Position numbers and translations under genes: made by a program. Positions 15,001-15,560 of a DNA stretch of 15,560 nt are shown here, piece after piece (the first letter of the stretch is position 1; each line of letters begins with the position of its first letter). A model generated the notes under the pieces. It saw only the letters and a list, made by a program, of their open reading frames with translations. It had not been told where the DNA came from and did no database searches. The stretch is taken from the NCBI RefSeq assembly GCF_034932145.1, contig NZ_JAYGHV010000156.1, forward strand, positions 1 through 15,560, read 5' to 3'. The stretch comes from CCY15215 sp034932145 (GTDB lineage Bacteria > Cyanobacteriota > Cyanobacteriia > Cyanobacteriales > Spirulinaceae).

Positions 15001-15277
15001 AAAGCCAAGCAACGAGAGTCTCATCGACCTTTAACGGCGATGATTTGAGCAATTTAAAATAATCTTCAAGACGATGAGCAATGACGCGAATGCTTTCCAA
15101 TTCCAGCATGGCCGCGCCGCCCTTGATAGAATGCGCGCCGCGATAAATTTCTTGTATTTGTTCGGGATCGTCTACTGTTTCCTGAAAATCCTGTAAACTT
15201 TGGGCGATGACTTCGAGGTGTTCCTTCGCTTCTAAAATAAAATATCCCGTGATTTTTTTGAGTTGTTCCGCATCCAT
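9068..15277 (-). CDS. Giant CheA-type hybrid histidine kinase with Hpt, CheW and three receiver domains
   Basis: A 2069-residue protein. An N-terminal Hpt domain (about 1-105) has its phospho-acceptor in GAHSIKGGAAML, His49. A second helical region follows (150-265). Residues 280-1060 are an acidic, low-complexity linker. The CheA dimerisation domain starts near 1063 (LVGELVVNRNSLE). The ATPase domain has the N box HLVNNALTHGIE (Asn1274/1275), DDGGGID (1315-1321) and GRGVGLDVV (1369-1375). A CheW-like domain covers 1405-1550. Three receivers follow: about 1584-1700 (phospho-site Asp1634, Lys1686), 1746-1862 (Asp1797, Lys1849) and 1942-2058 (Asp1992, Lys2044), each ending in GEVLL. All catalytic residues look intact. 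By family it should link chemoreceptor input to type IV pilus motility or phototaxis, like the PixL and PilL kinases of Synechocystis. It is far longer than these, because of the linker and extra receivers. No che or pil partner is nearby. The start lies directly before the Hpt helix, and AAGGA abuts the ATG. Confidence 0.95.
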   Translation of the reverse strand: MDAEQLKKITGYFILEAKEHLEVIAQSLQDFQETVDDPEQIQEIYRGAHSIKGGAAMLELESIRVIAHRLEDYFKLLKSSPLKVDETLVAWLSKAYNALDSLVDKLEETLSLPEDFTQTIMGKVEPLFEKISQHLDKLSTSPLHQRDEKGNLGNAFVLPQTFQEEVLQALAEIGELHEQGDSADRRTHIQTLCRHLAKLEDSSHRTEWTHFLEVAQTAIAYPKNDYHTTSQWILNDLKEAVAHLVAGEGQAIVPSSELLNLAQRVTKSTLSDVNSSELNDLADLFENDPLDLEQTWQEETIDSNEFVDSQETSLTDTDFGSLFDSPEPELSLGASVEADPELKDGLEDLFGSDMTLEETELMDSPPDRLPTSPGDRELLSFGIQEKQESATPHADFDSLDNLFGEGFSFEEDERLGNIPEFKAGSPEFSDSSNPELTAAPLSPTLNDDLNKDLDAIFSDIGDGETENLLQNPAFNLEISNPSDAAKIGNIGEPEVISAREEISTEPPELEDMRDLLDISVSVDTTPSSPEMAVAFDDFDPFETFVQSDILNLETTAPNARKSDPQDLGINGEFNPLFDGEESRIEDIDIEDIDDIDDLEAFLSGQTTPMSLRDRGNSQIQNKGELESDRLEKEIETTIPASGSQIKEGVKITLTPLEPVTNLEVSQDDEFIALLPGDNNMTNQEPEINDLDALLENIPDTAIAETVSEFSPEEEFADLGLLELYEDDTANETGKDLDLFSLDDGESSLSEASENSDDEDLFALFSGQENEAIATEDFDNLDLLLSDIDETTNLIEASSAGDSQEDDLAALLDLDLDISDDTDDAIALEETNSLEDLLADVTGTPSLEEILPESSPQEEELEESNALEDLLANEITAPETLPLSSQDELADLLADASIDDNASMIPELQEQEFAKLEAFLEGESMPELTPLPSEEPLTVPKTTDKVEEIATTPEDEFNYYDRLDELEAFLDKPALSAKDLQVATTFSELEALLEVEPTGTGDREEAKGNGEETPVVPRTSEEDFGDVEEMLLRAQQQAGEIPLESTKRSQRPTRPRTNKPKVEASLKVPVKQMDNLSNLVGELVVNRNSLEGDEERLRQFLDSLMHQVQNLSDVGGRMQDLYERSLLENALLRSRREYHTNQTNDFAHSTTTTDASDSGFDNLEMDSFSKFHELAQETIEMIVRVRESASDIQFLVDDIDQVARTLRQVTSQLQEGLTKSRMIPFGNTASRLPLAVRRIAPQLNKQAQLELEGQETLIDKMILEHLSDPLTHLVNNALTHGIELPEVRLASGKSQMGHIKVIAMQQGNQTVISVSDDGGGIDPDIVKQKAIQKGLIDRDRAKRLSRLDVYDLLFHPGFSTKDQADNFAGRGVGLDVVRTSINEIRGAVSIDSKLGKGTTFTIRLPLTLSICKALCCVSENAPISFPLDGVEDMIDLPHRKLQRNAQGQMCIPWRDTLLPYAPLSELLSYNRRIGRSNLYGGKREENVLSVVVLRGSGSHIAVGVDQVVGEQEIVIKQLYGPIPKPAGIAGATVQGDGKIMAIADVLELIEISEGRIRKDMGSAMWETTGTSNLDTDARSLQDESIVLIVDDSITVRELLSMSFSKSGYRVEQARDGQDAWDKLRSGMPCDIVFCDIEMPRVDGLEFLGRVQKDEELCDIPVAMLTSRGADRHRKVAAELGASGYFTKPYLEEVLLDAAERMIDGEVLLEGSTRKVREARPRASKRAESAAMESPTLVQTSETMIIQPTVLIIDDSVTVRSLLSMTFENAGYHVEQARDGKEAWEKLKGGLTPDIALCDIEMPRLDGLELLGKIYENEELQRIPVAMLTSRGAERHRKVAAERGASGYFTKPYVEQELLAAADRIRNGEVLLKNSIRQPGITTSGMSESINREQASGNGQQGTGNGQRATGNGQQGTGNGQQKMYSAPQTPNPPSQTFIQGQPKVLIIDDSVTVRSLLSMTFEKAGYVVEQARDGKEALDKLQGGLNPHVVFCDIEMPKMDGLKLIATLQDDEKLNKIPVAMLTSRGAKKHQMAAAERGAKGYFTKPYVEDVLLDAAQRLMNGEVLLKVEA
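9521..9611 (-). repeat. 13-copy heptamer array inside the kinase gene
   Basis: Thirteen consecutive 7-bp units on the plus strand: seven TTGCCCG/TTGCCCA, five TTCCCTG and one ATGCCTG, covering 91 bp exactly. They encode the GNGQQ-type repeat (residues about 1889-1919) between the second and third receiver domains, with a 7-residue period (three DNA units). The array resembles STRR heptamers of cyanobacteria, here inside a coding sequence. Confidence 0.93.
12098..14440 (-). repeat. Region encoding the acidic linker with degenerate leucine-acidic repeats
   Basis: Residues about 280-1060 of the kinase contain at least thirteen copies of an eight-residue motif of the form L-(D/E/A)-x-(L/F/I)-(L/F)-x-x-x. 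Examples are LADLFEND (281), LEDLFGSD (346), LDNLFGEG (399), LDAIFSDI (453), LEAFLSGQ (598), LDALLENI (690), LDLLLSDI (780), LEDLLADV (833), LEDLLANE (866), LADLLADA (888), LEAFLEGE (915), LEAFLDKP (965) and LEALLEVE (988). They are separated by Ser/Pro/Glu-rich spacers. The segment is probably disordered with short amphipathic helices. Confidence 0.8.
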
Positions 15278-15560
15278 TCCTTTATTTCCCCGATCCCGAG
15301 TCTTGGCTCAATCCCTATTAGCTTAAATTTAACGAATATTCACGCGATCGACATCCTTTCGTGAAAAATTTATCTTTTAGGCGGCATTTTGTGCCAAATA
15401 ATCCCCAATCTAATGATGGTGGGTTGCGATCGCATTTTCTTGTTGTTTGGGTCACAGGGAAAGGCGATCGCAATCTCTAAGATAGTTCGTTCCCATCACA
15501 GTATTTTGTCGCAAAAACGAAAATAATGGGAGGGAAAGAATCGGTAAAGTGCTATGTTCT
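15278..15560. promoter_or_regulatory. Upstream region of the giant kinase gene
   Basis: These 283 bp precede the kinase start and contain two HIP1 octamers but no convincing gene on either strand. The promoter of the kinase presumably lies here. No clear -10/-35 pair, riboswitch or terminator was identified. A 37-codon plus-strand frame from ATG 15413 is not supported. Confidence 0.4.

Noticed and set aside
15413..15526. 37-codon plus-strand frame in the kinase upstream region
   Set aside because: Short, no Shine-Dalgarno, no recognisable features, and it spans HIP1 sites common in non-coding DNA.

Overview
The window reads as chromosomal DNA from a cyanobacterium. The octamer GCGATCGC (HIP1) recurs throughout, several proteins belong to families I know mainly from cyanobacteria, and there are heptanucleotide tandem arrays of the kind described as STRR repeats in cyanobacterial genomes. 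The species cannot be named from this sequence.

Layout: (1) 1-438, minus: 5' part of a peptide ligase PGM1-related (ATP-grasp-like) protein running off the left edge. (2) 497-1429, plus: family 2 glycosyltransferase. (3) 1454-2905, minus: membrane sensor histidine kinase with no adjacent response regulator, convergent with the GT2 gene. (4) 3127-6127, plus: a GT10-like (fucosyltransferase-type) gene followed by two tandem paralogous GT8-like genes, probably one transcription unit for a surface or extracellular glycan. (5) 6128-8180: a disturbed segment. It holds a duplicated 3' fragment of the GT10 gene, an AT-rich gene for a HEPN (AbiU2-like) protein, a promoterless gene remnant, a small beta-rich hypothetical gene and a 135-bp inverted-repeat element resembling a MITE. 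The stretch 6403-8171 has no HIP1 site, the longest such gap here, which fits acquired or decaying DNA. (6) 8181-9029, minus: a nucleotidyltransferase-fold protein. (7) 9068-15277, minus: a 2069-residue CheA-type hybrid kinase (Hpt, a very long acidic linker, dimerisation and ATPase domains, CheW, then three receiver domains). (8) 15278-15560: its upstream region, with no convincing gene.

How the parts may work together: the glycosyltransferases probably assemble or decorate a polysaccharide. The CheA-type protein resembles the kinases that run type IV pilus motility or phototaxis in cyanobacteria, but no pil or che partner gene is in the window. The most striking observation is a 13-copy heptamer array inside the kinase gene, just before the third receiver domain. 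The heptamer is not a multiple of three, so most copy-number changes would shift frame, and both other frames stop before that domain. The array could therefore act as a phase-variation switch for the last receiver. A second notable point is the 99-bp duplicated GT10 fragment, which differs from its parent at six sites, all synonymous.
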